Below are positions 1 to 9,696 of a stretch of DNA of 64,000 bases, piece by piece. The translations under genes were made by a program, and so were the position numbers. Source of the DNA: Toxorhynchites rutilus septentrionalis (taxonomy: Eukaryota; Arthropoda; Insecta; Diptera; Culicidae); contig NC_073746.1 in NCBI RefSeq assembly GCF_029784135.1, positions 57,696,097 to 57,760,096 on the forward strand. Reading direction: 5' to 3'. Numbering within the stretch: position 1 is the stretch's first letter; each line of letters opens with the position of its first letter. The notes under the pieces are model-generated. The model was not told the DNA's origin, did not search any database, and saw only the letters and a list, made by a program, of their open reading frames with translations.

Positions 1-7
1 TTTGTAT

Positions 8-920
8 TTTTCAAGTGTCAAGTTTCTGTAAGACCAGTTACATTTTCCGTTGTTTTAGTTGTTTTGATCAATAATTTTTCCAGATTTGAAGCTGAAGAGA
101 AAAGTGCTCACGGAGAGAGAAGAAAGACAACTTGCTGAATTTCACCTAGGAAATGTTGGTATCAGAGAAATTGCTCGTCGGATTGGACGAACCTATCAAG
201 TAGTGCTCAAATATTTGACCAATCCTCAAGGATACGGTAAGAAGGAGAGAGCTCCACGTAAATCGAAGCTCTCTGACCGGGATAAGCGGGAAATAGCTAG
301 AACAGCTTCGAATACCTCAAAATCGCTTATGCGAATGAAGTAATATTTCAATTTAAATGTTACTCGGATGACAATTCGTCAAATTTTAGTAAAAAATCCT
401 CATATAAAGAGGGCCTAAAAGGTTAAAGCAACCAAAAAGCTCAAGATAGTTTTCACATCATTCAAAGATTTTATACATAGACTCTTACCGTTATTGCGTG
501 GATATCGTCTCAAAAAAAATCACATTCCAGCCAAACAATGCTACTACTCATACCAGCAAGGAAACGATGGAATGGTTAAAGGACAAAAAACTTATTTTTT
601 TGGACTGGCCGGCTCGCTCTTCAGACTTGAATCTTGTTGAAAATCTTAGGGGGATCCTTGTACGCAGAATCTACACTGAGGGAAAACGTTTCACCACGAT
701 TAGAGAGCTCAAGGTCGCAATTTCGGAAACATGGAAAAATATCGAGAAATCCGTTCAGCACAATTTAGTAAATAGTATTCCAACACGAATTTTGCAGGTT
801 ATTAGTCGGAATGGCAAGGTTGCCAATTATTGACATGTAAATCAGCCGATCGTTTCGAATTTTTCATTGATAATACTGATGAATTCTAAAGTGGTCTTAT
901 AGAAACTGGACAACTGAAAA
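8..920 (+). mobile_element. Degenerate Tc3-like Tc1/mariner element
   Basis: Imperfect inverted ends face each other. The left one (about 8-41, containing AGTTTCTGTAAGACCA) matches the reverse complement of the right one (about 888-920, containing AGTTTCTATAAGACCA). They enclose a decayed Tc1-family transposase. The left end lies at the window edge, so the outer boundary and any TA duplication are not visible. The distance between ends is under 1 kb, shorter than a full Tc3-type element, which fits an internal deletion. Confidence 0.7.
86..833 (+). pseudogene. Tc3-like transposase, internally deleted
   Basis: The first part (86-343) encodes an N-terminal helix-turn-helix DNA-binding region (EREERQLAEF, IREIARRIGRT) typical of Tc1/Tc3 transposases. 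It then meets a stop, but the sequence stays homologous in frame for a while (VTRMTIRQILVKNPHIKRA). The second part (498-833) encodes the C-terminal catalytic end: FQPNNATTHTS stands where the family has FQQDNA, so the second catalytic Asp reads Asn, followed by DWPARSSDLNLVENLRGILVRR with the Glu of VEN. The region carrying the first catalytic Asp is missing. Known role: cut-and-paste transposition in the nucleus. This copy cannot be active. The start is uncertain because only TTG is available at 86. Confidence 0.8.
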
Positions 921-1038
921 TATCATATTTAAGCACAATAAATAAACAAATAACTCTTTTGAACGAAATTGACGTTAAATATACTTTATTCTAAGCATTC
1001 AACAATGTATGAATGTATCTTGTTGAAATACTGTTTGT

Positions 1039-1314
1039 CTTCTTCTTCTTCTTCAATGGCACTAACGTTCCTAGAGGAACTTCGCCGTCTCAACGTAGTA
1101 TTACTTGCGTCATCTTTATTAGTACTTAGTTGAGATTTCTATGCCAAGTAACACGCCTTGAATGCATTCTGAGTGGCAAGCTCTAGAATACGCGTGATCA
1201 CAGTGCAAGTCGGAGGAAATTTCTTTGACGAAAAATTCCCCCGACCAGAACGGGAATCGAACCCGAACACCCGGCATGTTAGTTGTGACGCTAACCACTC
1301 GGCCAAGGGAGCAC
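1039..1314 (-). mobile_element. tRNA-derived SINE, family A copy 1 (Feilai-like)
   Basis: On the minus strand the element opens with a tRNA-like head: an A box TGGCCGAGTGG (complement of 1295-1305) and a perfect B box GGTTCGATTCC (complement of 1253-1263), an internal RNA polymerase III promoter. A non-tRNA body follows and ends in GAA repeats near 1039. A perfect 13-bp target-site duplication, AAATACTGTTTGT, flanks it at 1026-1038 and 1315-1327, so both ends are exact. It resembles the Feilai-type SINEs of Aedes; the name is inference. It moves by borrowing LINE machinery. Confidence 0.92.
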
Positions 1315-1327
1315 AAATACTGTTTGT

Positions 1328-1712
1328 GTTGCAACGAAATAGAATCAGGGTGGTTTTATACTGCCGTAATCTCGCAAAGTGACTCAAGCGTCAAAATTGA
1401 CATTTTACTTTTTATGTTATAGATCGATAAAGAAAACTAAAACCTTTCAAGCGACTGCGAAGTTTCAAATAAATGTGACAAAATAACCCCGTAAAAGCTT
1501 GAAAACGGAGTGGCGTTAGCGCTATTTTCACTGTGATGTGGCGCAAGCGCCATTTCCCTTGCGATGTGACGTAATTTGATTGTGAAGTAATGTGATCTGT
1601 TCTGATGGCAAAGAATGAACAAGCAGGAACAGCAAATTTCACATAACAACATCTTCCGTAATGGACGTTTAGCAAAATGAGAGTCACATGCCTTCTTTCT
1701 TGTAAAAAAAAA
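1328..1712. other. Unannotated stretch
   Basis: Overlapping short reading frames lie here on both strands, but none has recognisable domains or coding-like composition. A small hairpin (TGGCGC, AA, GCGCCA) occurs near 1537. I see no gene or transposon end. Confidence 0.5.
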
Positions 1713-2495
1713 ACCATTTTTCGAAAAGCTTCTCATGTCAAATTTCTTAATCAAAAACAGTCGATCCCCATGCAATGCTACATTTATAATAGCAATTTTG
1801 TTTTAGAACTAACACGACAAAGTCTTGTCGAATATTTAAATTCATTAAATCAAACCCATCTTAGAAGAAAACAATATCATATATTAAAGTGATTGCTGTT
1901 CTCACATATTGCACATAACGATTGAGACTAAATAGTCAAAACTCATCAATTTAATTGTTGGGTTTTCCAATAGTGAATCAAGGGACAAAACTTCTTGATG
2001 ATGTTAACTTACCTCACCTGCTCAATTTCTCTTTCAGACGAATTGAAGCTGAGTATTGATTGAAGGATAAATATCGGATTTGGTGAACAGCTGCACTCTT
2101 GTAAATTTTTCATCGGAACGCATCTTATAGCAAAACTCAAAACAACCCCAAACATCCTCGCGTAAACTGTATTTGCTTTACATCGGATAATTTCGGACGG
2201 CATTATCTTATCTAACACGGAGGTTTTCAATTGCATATTAGATTGGAAATAATCGGTGCTGTCCATAATTATTACAATCGGGTTCACAACTACGTTAGCC
2301 TGCTCAACGCATGCTACAAAGTCGGAAAATGTGTAGAACTCTTCTACCTGATACCTCCTCGTGCTCCGCTCAACGGCGGCATTTTGGAGAAAATAATTGG
2401 AAACAGATTCTCGCATACTTTGATGGATGAACGCCAATCGGTTGTGGAAACAACAATTACAATTCGCTGTTTCCACAACTAACTGGCGTTGGTAA
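1713..2495 (-). repeat. Interspersed repeat R1, copy A (exon-like)
   Basis: This stretch aligns in the same orientation to 60835-61345. Shared blocks include GCTACATTTATAATAGCAA, ACATCCTCGCGTA and ATCGGTGCTGTC. The copy at 61 kb lacks an internal part of about 150 bp present here. Similarity persists at protein level on the minus strand and across a splice-donor-like site, so the repeat derives from an exon plus part of the following intron. No terminal repeats were found, so whether it is a transposon or a duplicated gene fragment is open. Confidence 0.8.
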
Positions 2496-2554
2496 CATAA
2501 CTTAACACTAAATCTACCACGAGCAAGCAAACCATTTGTCATGACAATTGTCAT
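2018..2554 (-). CDS. Unrecognised exon-like reading frame in repeat R1
   Basis: The minus-strand frame is open for about 180 codons and ends at a splice donor: CAG followed by GTGAGGTAAGT (G of GT at 2017). The segment IIMDSTDYFQSNMQLKTSVL and the following PSEIIRC and NTVYARMF are matched in the 61-kb copy (IIDSTDFLQ, MQLRTSVL, PSEITRC, YTVYARMF), while the copies have drifted elsewhere. That pattern suggests past selection on protein. The 5' part (above about 2500) runs into the flank and the foldback element and is probably not coding. I recognise no domain or family. It could be an exon of an unfamiliar transposase or of a multicopy host gene. Confidence 0.35.
2446..2489. repeat. Imperfect palindrome inside R1
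   Basis: GTTGTGGAAACA and TGTTTCCACAAC form a 12-bp perfect stem around a loop of about 15 bases, extended imperfectly outward by AACGCCA and TGGCGTT. The 61-kb copy of R1 lacks this hairpin, so it is probably a small insertion or later change in this copy. Confidence 0.6.
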
Positions 2555-2679
2555 GCGAAAATGCGAAAACAGAATAGAAACTGAGAGAGGTTGGCGTCGA
2601 CATCATGCCTCATACCGTATGTTTCTATTCTGTTTTCGCATTTACGCATGACAATTGTCATGACAAATGGTTTGCTTGG
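2524..2679. mobile_element. Foldback MITE, 156 bp
   Basis: Two arms of 58 bases (2524-2581 and 2621-2678) are inverted copies with a single mismatch. Each begins CAAGCAAACCATTTGTCATG, and the loop between them is 39 bp. The direct repeat CCACGAG flanks the element at 2517-2523 and 2680-2686 (8 bp with one mismatch if extended), as expected for a target-site duplication. An 8-bp duplication would suggest a hAT-type parent; this is inference. There is no coding capacity. Confidence 0.85.
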
Positions 2680-2686
2680 CCACGAG

Positions 2687-3163
2687 GGATCAAATGACCC
2701 ATTTTAAACTTTTAGTCAAAATTTTCTTGCAAATTACATTGTCCGCAACGGGTCATTTGACCCTTGCTAACATTTATATTATATCAGAAATATTTGAATG
2801 TGTGGTTGTGATACAAAACCATTGCATTACACATTTTGACGTAGAACTACGTCTTACATTAAGGGTGCCAGATCGGAAAACAGGTCACATTTTTATGAAA
2901 TAAAGTTAACGTTAATAACTACTTTTTCCCGCGAACGGGTTTTGGCGATTTACATACCAAACGAATCGGAAATTCCCTAAGATTTGTTTGATATGCTGTA
3001 CATTATAATCCCATAGTCTGTATATGGTTTAAATTAGTGAAAATTGGAAGCATTCCTATTTCCTCATACATTTGTTCTGTCCATTTGTGTGCTTTCCCGA
3101 ACAGAGCTGTCTATAACGAGCAACTTTTATATAACGAAACGTTTATATTGTAAATAGACAATA
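2687..3163. repeat. Repeat-derived stretch with GACGTAG palindrome
   Basis: A short inverted pair (TCAAATGACCC near 2691 and GGGTCATTTGA near 2752) is the sequence into which the foldback MITE inserted. Downstream, 2838-2853 carries GACGTAGAACTACGTC, a near-palindrome that recurs at 23692, 33853 and 34878. The part from about 2940 resembles the sequence around 63600-63780 (CATACCAA.CGAAT, ATTTGTTCTGT). No gene was seen. Confidence 0.5.
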
Positions 3164-3490
3164 GACACTCCTCCCCTCTCTCTGAGGGGGAGGGGGCTGC
3201 CATACAAATAAAGCATACATTTCTGCATAACTCAAGAACTAATCAAGCAAATGAAACCAAGTAAGGCATATGGAGGTTTTAGGGTGCAATAAATGTTTCT
3301 ACGGTGGTTCAACACTCCTCCCACCTCTCTAAGGGGGGCTGCCATAAAAATGAAACACAAATTTCTGCATAATTCGAGAACTAATCAAAGCAAATGGAAC
3401 CAAATTTGGCATATGGAGATTTTAGGATGCAATAATTGTTCTATGGTGGTTAGACACTCCACCCCCCCTCTAGGGGTGATTTTGGTAGAT
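3164..3490. repeat. Tandem repeat, unit about 145 bp, 2.3 copies
   Basis: Units start with (G/A)ACACTCC at 3164, 3311 and 3453. Each carries a C-rich then G-rich pair (CCTCTC..GAGGGGG) able to form a hairpin, followed by GGGCTGCCATA, ATTTCTGCATAA, GAACTAATCAA and TTTTAGG.TGCAATAA. The third unit is cut short after the hairpin. It is non-coding. Confidence 0.85.
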
Positions 3491-3639
3491 TTTATAGTAA
3501 AAAATAATTTTAAAGGGTAGATTAGAAAATCAATCAATGAACAATTTTGCCATTGGACCCAAGAACAGCGCTTAGTAAGAAAACGTGGATGTGATAACAA
3601 AAAGTATATTTTGGGCAGGACGAAGTTTGCCGGGTTAAC

Positions 3640-3985
3640 TAGTCGATATATAAATCTCGGAACAAATGGTGTGCAAGCATGATTATTAAAATATTTATAA
3701 GTGACAGAAAATAACCACAAAAGATCTGTATACGAATAATCATCTGGTGATTGATTAAAAGTTAGCTCAAATGAGGGCGCATTGACACCAATAGAAGGTG
3801 GATTTTATAAATCTTCAAAACATGTGAATTCGTGAAAATATCCTATAAAAGTACTGACAATCATGAAAAGACAATTTTATTCATATGTTTTGAAACATTT
3901 GAATACCTGATTTGACACAGGTGCGTTGAACTAGAGCATTCAGAAAGTGGGCAAATCAAGGTCATATTTCCGACTGGATAAAAAA
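3640..3985 (-). repeat. Relic of pogo-like non-autonomous element, copy 1
   Basis: The reverse complement matches 51600-51950 and 44370-44690: shared pieces include GTTAGCTCAAATGAG, CATCTGGTGATTG and TACCTGATTTGACA. The outer terminal repeat is decayed (TGGATAAAAAAAATTG near 3977). It is non-coding. Confidence 0.75.
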
Positions 3986-4482
3986 AATTGCTATAGTTAA
4001 GGACGCCTCATATCCAAAACGATCCTGCATACATGCCTTCAAAATCATAAAAGGACAGTCTGTTCCGTTGCAATGCCCTAAAAAGCTTCCAAACTACACC
4101 GAATGACGAACAAATCAAACCATTTTTCTAATAGATTGAATAAAAACATGTTACTTTTGCTTTTGGAAAAAAAAATGCCAAAATGTCGGTTCGATGTATC
4201 GTTTCAGCTGTCTAAAGTGTTCTTTTCCTAGTGTCTAATCTGTGCAGTGCCTCCTGTCAAAGCACTTCGCAACGAAAATTTAGAGAAACACGTTTGTTTT
4301 CGGGTTGTTATGGGTGACCTTTCGCTCCAATCTGATTGGTTTTTGAAAAAGTACTCATAGTGAACAACTATAGATTCGGCTTAAAGAGGAACTTTTTCTA
4401 TACATATTACTATAAAAAAATTAAAACCGACAATTCGGTACGCAGATGTGCATGATTATGCAGAGAAACCCATAAACATGTT
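3986..4482. other. Unannotated AT-rich stretch
   Basis: No reading frame of note, no terminal repeats and no RNA gene were recognised between the repeat relic and the element starting at 4485. Confidence 0.5.
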
Positions 4483-4484
4483 TA

Positions 4485-5374
4485 TACAGGGTTTTCCATT
4501 TCGGACTTCCGAAAGTATACTTTTTATATGCGCTGACAACCGTTTGACATAGCTGTCAACCAAAGCGTCATATCGTTAGTTGAATGTCTGCCATTTTACA
4601 ATATGGATCGCATCATTGTGGCGAATTTTGCACATCAGTGTGGCGAATTTTGCATTTGGACTTGCACCTTCCTTGCATAGGTGGCTATGAGAACATCTAA
4701 AATTTCCGTATATGGGGCTCATAAAATCCACACGTGATTGTTGAGAGGCCATTGCATCCGCCAAAAGTCACTGTTTGGTGCGCATCATGGTCTGGTGGAG
4801 TCATCGGGCCGTATTCCTTTGAAAATGAGGACGGCGAGACGGTAACTGTGAATGGTGAGCGCTATGGCCGCATGTTAACCGATTTTTTTTGCCACAAATT
4901 GAAGATAAGGTTACGGATGACATGTGGTTTCAGCAGGACGGCACCACGTGCCACACAACACGACCGAACATGGCCATATTGCGAACGAAATTTGAGGGAC
5001 GCATAATTTCGCGTTTTGGTGATGCCAATTGGCCGTCCAGATCATGCGATTTGAACCCGCTTGACTTTTTTTTGTGGAGTTATGCGAGAGACCGACTATG
5101 CCAACTCTCCGCAAACTCTTGAACATTTGAAAGATAACATTCGTGAAGTTATGACCGAGATACCGCCCCATATGTGCCGAAAAGTCATCGAAAATTACCT
5201 GTTCCGGATCAAGGTGTGCGAGGAAGCACTAGGTGGACATTTGAATGATGTTGTATTTCACACATAATGGCATAAACCAAACTTTAATTTGAAATAAAAG
5301 TTTCATCGAAATTCGAATTCTAAATGTGTTTTATTTCAATTTTCTTTCGAAATTTAAAGTTGGAAAACCCTGTA
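4485..5374 (+). mobile_element. TIR element of the Tc1/mariner superfamily, 890 bp
   Basis: Perfect 14-bp inverted ends, TACAGGGTTTTCCA at 4485-4498 and its complement at 5361-5374, are flanked by TA dinucleotides (4483-4484 and 5375-5376), the target duplication of this superfamily. The interior holds the C-terminal half of a DDE transposase. The element is shorter than a full-length member, implying a deletion of the N-terminal region. Confidence 0.9.
4734..5267 (+). pseudogene. Truncated, frameshifted DDE transposase
   Basis: Three consecutive frames together give the catalytic half of a transposase widespread in arthropods. Frame one has VTVWCASWSGGVIGPYSF and ENEDGETVTVNGERY. Frame two has DMWFQQDGTTCHTT (second catalytic Asp) and NWPSRSCDLNPLDFFLWSY (third acidic residue). 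Frame three has PPHMCRKVIENY and GGHLNDVVFHT before the stop. Two frameshifts, near 4895 and 5090, and loss of the helix-turn-helix half make it non-functional. The clade within Tc1/mariner is not certain from sequence alone. Confidence 0.85.
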
Positions 5375-5376
5375 TA

Positions 5377-6460
5377 AATAAGTGCAGTGAACAAAGAATA
5401 CAATGTACTTTTTCGTCCTGACTAGGAGATATGTTGTACTATGGTTATGAAACATAATGTGTCTTGCGTGTGTTTCTTCCACATGTATCATTGCAAAAGC
5501 AATCGTTGCTTCACAAACGGCATGTGAAGTAACGATTGTTTTCGTTGCTCCACATGCCGATTGTGATTTTTTTTATTTTCATGGAAGCAGTTGCAGATTT
5601 TGGGAGATCATAGCGTTCAGCATAATCGGCGTTTGTAGTGTTTAAAATTAGCATTCCAGTCAATAATGATAGCGAAGAAGGCGAAGAAGCTCACACATCA
5701 CACATTTTTTTACGGGAAAAATGTTCTTGGAGCCAAATAGCAGTTGAATAAATTTTGTATGGACTCTGCACTAGAGAAATCAATCAGCTGTAGTTACGCC
5801 ATTTTGTAAGGTTCAGGTTTATCGACGCTGCTATGGAACGGCGAATGCTTAACATTTTAAGATTTCACCATATTCATCATCATATGTCACCATCCAGTAT
5901 AAATTGCGTCCAAGATTTTATCATGTTAATTCAAGATTGTCGTTGAGACTGGAACTTCTAGAATGGGAGGAGTGATTAGTGCCTGCAGATTACAGTCAAC
6001 GATCTCACGCTCAATATTTTTACCCTTTTTGCTACTACACAATATAAAACACACACAAAAAAATGCACATTCAAACGAAATTTCATCAAAATGTCAAAAG
6101 TCTCCCAAAGGGTTGCCGATAATAACAGGCCAAAACCATCAGGCAACAAATGTTCTCTCAAATACCAATATCTCTTTTTAGGAAACCTTCAAAGCTTCTA
6201 CAATCTGATACGATTTGGTTTCATATAAAAATACTGCTTTTGTAACACATTCCCAGATATTTGGCAACCCATTCCCTGATATCCTATCAAGTTCGCTAAA
6301 ATCATCCCCTGACTCACGGTGTTTCGATACTGTGTTTTATCTTATCACTGGCAAATTAATCGTAGCTTGATGCTTGTATGACTCAGATACTAGACGCGAT
6401 AAATCACCGTTCCTGCGCTTCGAAACCTACGTTAAATTCTCTGAAGCCAATAACGTTCTC
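5377..6460. other. Unannotated stretch upstream of the LITAF-like gene
   Basis: Short reading frames near 5457 and 5963 have no recognisable features. The area around 5490-5570 has inverted short words (GCAATCGTTGC, ACGATTG, CACATGCCG) but no clear element ends. Distal regulatory DNA of the gene at 6555 could lie here; nothing specific was identified. Confidence 0.4.
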
Positions 6461-6511
6461 TGATAAAAAGAGAACTCAAGTTCCATCGATTGGAGACCAT
6501 TGGTTTCAGTT
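6461..6511 (+). promoter_or_regulatory. Possible core promoter of the LITAF-like gene
   Basis: A TATA-like TGATAAAAAG (6461-6470) and an arthropod initiator-like TTTCAGT (6504-6510) precede the start codon by about 45-90 bases. Their spacing of about 44 bases is longer than the usual 30, so the pair may be coincidental, or the initiator may work without a TATA box. Confidence 0.25.
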
Positions 6512-6554
6512 CCAGTTGTACATTTGAACGCATAGGCAGTTTGGGAGCAGTATC

Positions 6555-7029
6555 ATGGGTAAGTCGTCATATTTTCCGAACATAATCATGTACTCCACTA
6601 CACTACATCATCCAATAACCGTAAATCCCAGCGTCGGAAAAGGCTAATCCACCTCCGCCCGCTTACGATCAGGTTGACCACACAGTCTCATCCGCATATC
6701 CGCACCCACAAACCTGTAAGATTGCTGTTATCTTCGAACTAATAACCAACCATTCAATTGTTTCTCATCTTCCAACAGCAACAACGGTGATTGTCACCGG
6801 TCCCAGCGTCGGTCCGGATCCGACCACAATTGTGTGCCCCTCCTGTCGGGCAACCGTCGTCACCAGGCTGGATTACGAAACCACGACCCGGACACATCTT
6901 TGCGCGGCACTCCTGTGTCTGTTCATCTGCTGGCCCTGCGTCTGTGTGCCCTATCTGACGACAACCTGCCGCGATGCCAACCACTACTGTCCGAACTGCA
7001 GCGCCTTCATCGGCACATACCGAAAGTAA
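6555..7029 (+). CDS. LITAF-like membrane-associated zinc-binding protein (three exons)
   Basis: Joining exons 6555-6558, 6632-6715 and 6779-7029 gives 339 bases: a continuous frame of 112 codons and a TAA. Introns of 73 and 63 bp obey GT-AG (donors GTAAGT and GTAAGA). The second acceptor has a good pyrimidine tract; the first is weak. The ATG has a favourable context (A at -3, G at +4), and exon 1 carries only ATGG. The N-terminal tail is proline-rich with PPPPAY at residues 8-13, a PPxY motif that in LITAF proteins binds NEDD4-type ubiquitin ligases. The LITAF domain follows: CPSC (49-52), VVTRLDYE, a cysteine-rich hydrophobic stretch (70-89) that in this family lies in the membrane, and HYCPNC (98-103), the second half of the zinc site. 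Family members sit on the cytosolic face of late endosomes and lysosomes. It is the only intact host gene seen. Confidence 0.9.
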
Positions 7030-7618
7030 AAGCTCACAGGGAGCTTTCAACGCTCTCCACGAAAGCGTTACCGTTGTTCACGCTGTTATCGTTGGCATAA
7101 CGTATCACAGCGGGTCGATGCGTTATGTGCGGTGGTAATTTTATTACATTACTTTCCAAGTGTGAATTAGATCGCAGTTGACCACCATTCGAAAAGTTGT
7201 TTATGCTTAGACCGCCTGCTGATACAACAGCAGCAGCGAGAAACGATCTCTCAAATGGATTGGTTTGGTGTGCGTGTGGGTGATGGAGGGAGGGGAAGTG
7301 TTTCATCTGGTTGGCGACCGTGAGCATAAATTAATTTCAGCTTATTTACTGGTAGAGTGCGAATGTCGTGGAAAATGATTTGTTTGCGTGTAGACGGTTT
7401 AGGAGATAGGATTGTTCCGAGTTATGAAACCAGGCAGATTTTTAAGAGAATTAATTACACTGTTCGAGTGCATTATTGTCAATAAAATAATTATATTCCA
7501 GAAAGAGAGATGGAAGAAAAATTATGATAATTTTGATTAAAAAATACATGGGTAAAACTAAATATACAAATGGGAATGAAACAAATAATTTTTGTGGGTT
7601 TTTTCTATTGTTTTATTT
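7030..7618. other. 3' flank of the LITAF-like gene
   Basis: Probable 3' UTR and spacer. A CAGCAGCAG run near 7230 and CT/GA-rich words near 7280 are the only local features. No second gene was seen before the mariner at 7621. Confidence 0.4.
7481..7486 (+). terminator. Candidate polyadenylation signal
   Basis: AATAAA occurs about 450 bases after the LITAF-like stop codon and is followed by AT-rich sequence. It would give a 3' UTR of plausible length. Not proven; other AT-rich variants exist nearby. Confidence 0.3.
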
Positions 7619-7620
7619 TA

Positions 7621-8865
7621 TTAGGCTGTCAAAAAAGTCCTGCGGTATTTCCGCGAGGTATCGTTGTAAGCGCGTAGTTCTAGTCGTATTCATTGTATCG
7701 AGTCATACTATAGCTTGTTGGAAAGGTATTTTTGCGCGCTATAATATAGTCCTTGATAGTGTTTTGTTTGGTTAAGTCGTTCGTAAGTTATAGTGTCGCA
7801 AATATGGAGCAAAATAAAGAGAAAATCCGACATATTTTACAGTACTACTATGACAAAGGCAAAAATGCATCTCAAGCTGCCAATAAAATTTGTGCAGTTT
7901 ATGGACCCGATACAGTTTCCATTTCCACCGCACAACGATGGTTTCAACGTTTTCGTTCTGGTGTAGAGGTCGTCGAAGATGCGCCACGCTCCGGAAGGCC
8001 TGTTGTCGAAAATTGCGACAAAATCGCTGAATTAGCCGAGAAAGACCGGCATAGTAGCAGCCGTAGCATCGGCCAAGAGCTGGGGTTAAGTCATCAAACC
8101 GTTATTAACCATTTGAAGAAGCTTGGATTCACAAAGAAGCTCGATGTATGGGTGCCACACACGTTGACGCAAAAAAACATCTTTGACCGTATCGACGCAT
8201 GTGAATCGCTGCCGTTTCTGAAGCGGATGGTGACTGGCGATGAAAAGTGAGTCACTTACGACAACGTGAAGTGCAAACGGTCGTGGTCGAAGCCCGGTGA
8301 AGCGGCTCTGACGGTGGCCAAGCCCTCATTAACGGCCAGGAAGGTTCTGCTGTGTGTTTGGTGGGATTGTCAAGGAATAATCTATTATGAGCTGCTTCCC
8401 TATGGCCAAACGCTCAATTCGGACCTGTACTGCCAACAACTGGACCGCTTGAAGGTAGCACTCATGAAGAAGAGGCTATCTTTGATAAACAGAGGCCACA
8501 TTGTCTTCCATCAGGACAACGCCAGGCCACACACTTCTTTGGTGACGCGCCAGAAGCTCCGGGAGCTCGGATGGGAGGTTCTTTTGCATCCGCCGTATAG
8601 TCCGGACCTTGCACCAAGTGACTACCACCTGTTTTTGTCCATGACGAAAGAGCTAGGTAGTCAGAAGTTAGCCACAAAAGAGTCCTGTGAAAATTGGCTA
8701 TCCGAGTTTCTTGCCAATAAGGAAACGAGCTTCTATAACAGGGTGCCAACTTCATAGGCATCTCGTTGGGAACAAGTCATCGAACAAAACGGCGCATATA
8801 TACATATAATTTATGAACAAATGAAAATTCAAAAAAAATACCGCAGGACTTTTTTGACAGCCTAA
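7621..8865 (+). mobile_element. mariner element, 1245 bp, intact ends
   Basis: Inverted ends of 30 bp begin TTAGGCTGTCAAAAAAGTCC at 7621-7650 and are matched by the complement at 8836-8865. TA duplications lie at 7619-7620 and 8866-8867. The length and DD34D transposase are typical of the mariner family. The ends are perfect, so the non-coding parts look young while the gene carries stops. Confidence 0.95.
7804..8823 (+). pseudogene. mariner DD34D transposase with two stop codons
   Basis: The frame starts at ATG 7804 (MEQNKEKIRHILQYYYDKGK), after 17 extra open codons. The N-terminal paired helix-turn-helix includes ISTAQRWFQRFRSG and APRSGRP, then WVPHTLTQ. The first catalytic Asp is in MVTGDEK. 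The next codon, normally Trp, is TGA (8248-8250). The same frame continues with HQDNARPHTS and PYSPDLAPSDYHLF; 34 residues separate the last two catalytic Asp residues. About nine residues before PFLKRMVTG are missing in frame. A second stop, TAG at 8755-8757, precedes the conserved ASRWEQVIEQNGAYI end. The 12 bases before it look inverted relative to the family. No active enzyme is expected. Confidence 0.92.
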
Positions 8866-8867
8866 TA

Positions 8868-9690
8868 TTATTAAGCTAGAATTAACAAGTTTCTAGCGTG
8901 AAGCTGATTCAAGAGACTAAATGTAATGCAATAAACGTAATGTAATTTATCCCTTTATCATGGAATATATTCTAAAACCATGGAAGCCCAACGTACTGGT
9001 TATTTGTCGGTCTGTCTCTAACAAAACAACGAGATTGTTCGGAATACAGTTCCTGACAATGTCTTTAATATATGTATGCAAGTTTTAGATTTTTTCATTT
9101 GACTCACTTCAAAAGATTCCGAACAGACTTATGTGCGATAATTCTACGAACTTTTCAACTGTATCGAAATTGTATGCGGATAACGCAAAAACGGACTAAA
9201 AATGAGGTGCAAATACAAAAGAAAAGATATTAGAGCAAAAAAAAATTTGTTTTATTAATATAAAAATCATTAAGAAGTCAGACAATATGAAAGCCATGAT
9301 CAAAACAAAAAAAAAACAATACAATCTACCGCTCACTGACAAATTCGGGAAGATCTATTGAATTATTATGGAACTCGGAAAATCTTCTAGAACTGTAGTT
9401 CTATTGTAGTTTGTTTGCTGTTTTGTTGTGTGCATACCTTACGTGAGCAATCATCTATTTCAAGGAAGCACACCGACAGCCGTGTACTGAAATTCCCCAT
9501 TTTGTCTGGATCAAATTTTTTTATCGATCTGGGAAAGATTACGGTTATTATTATTATCAATATTATTTGCTTAGTTTCTTATTTTCGAAAATATTTACGA
9601 TTATTATTGTGATGTCATTTTACTGTGCTGTTTCATTACAAAGTGGTCTGACCAACGATATACTGTGTAATTCAACGCGTCCCGAATCTA
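8868..9690. other. Unannotated AT-rich stretch
   Basis: Only short frames near 9415 and 9567 without features. No terminal repeats or RNA genes were recognised. Confidence 0.5.
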
Positions 9691-9696
9691 AAGCCA

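Noticed and set aside
1241..1314. Possible functional tRNA gene (also at 16488 and 35494)
   Set aside because: The acceptor stem does not pair, the anticodon arm is not tRNA-like, and the same head is joined to a common body at three loci, which makes it a SINE.
6754..7050. 98-codon minus-strand frame over the LITAF-like gene, and an 88-codon plus-strand frame at 6834
   Set aside because: They are shadows of the spliced LITAF-like frame, which alone contains the family's zinc motifs.
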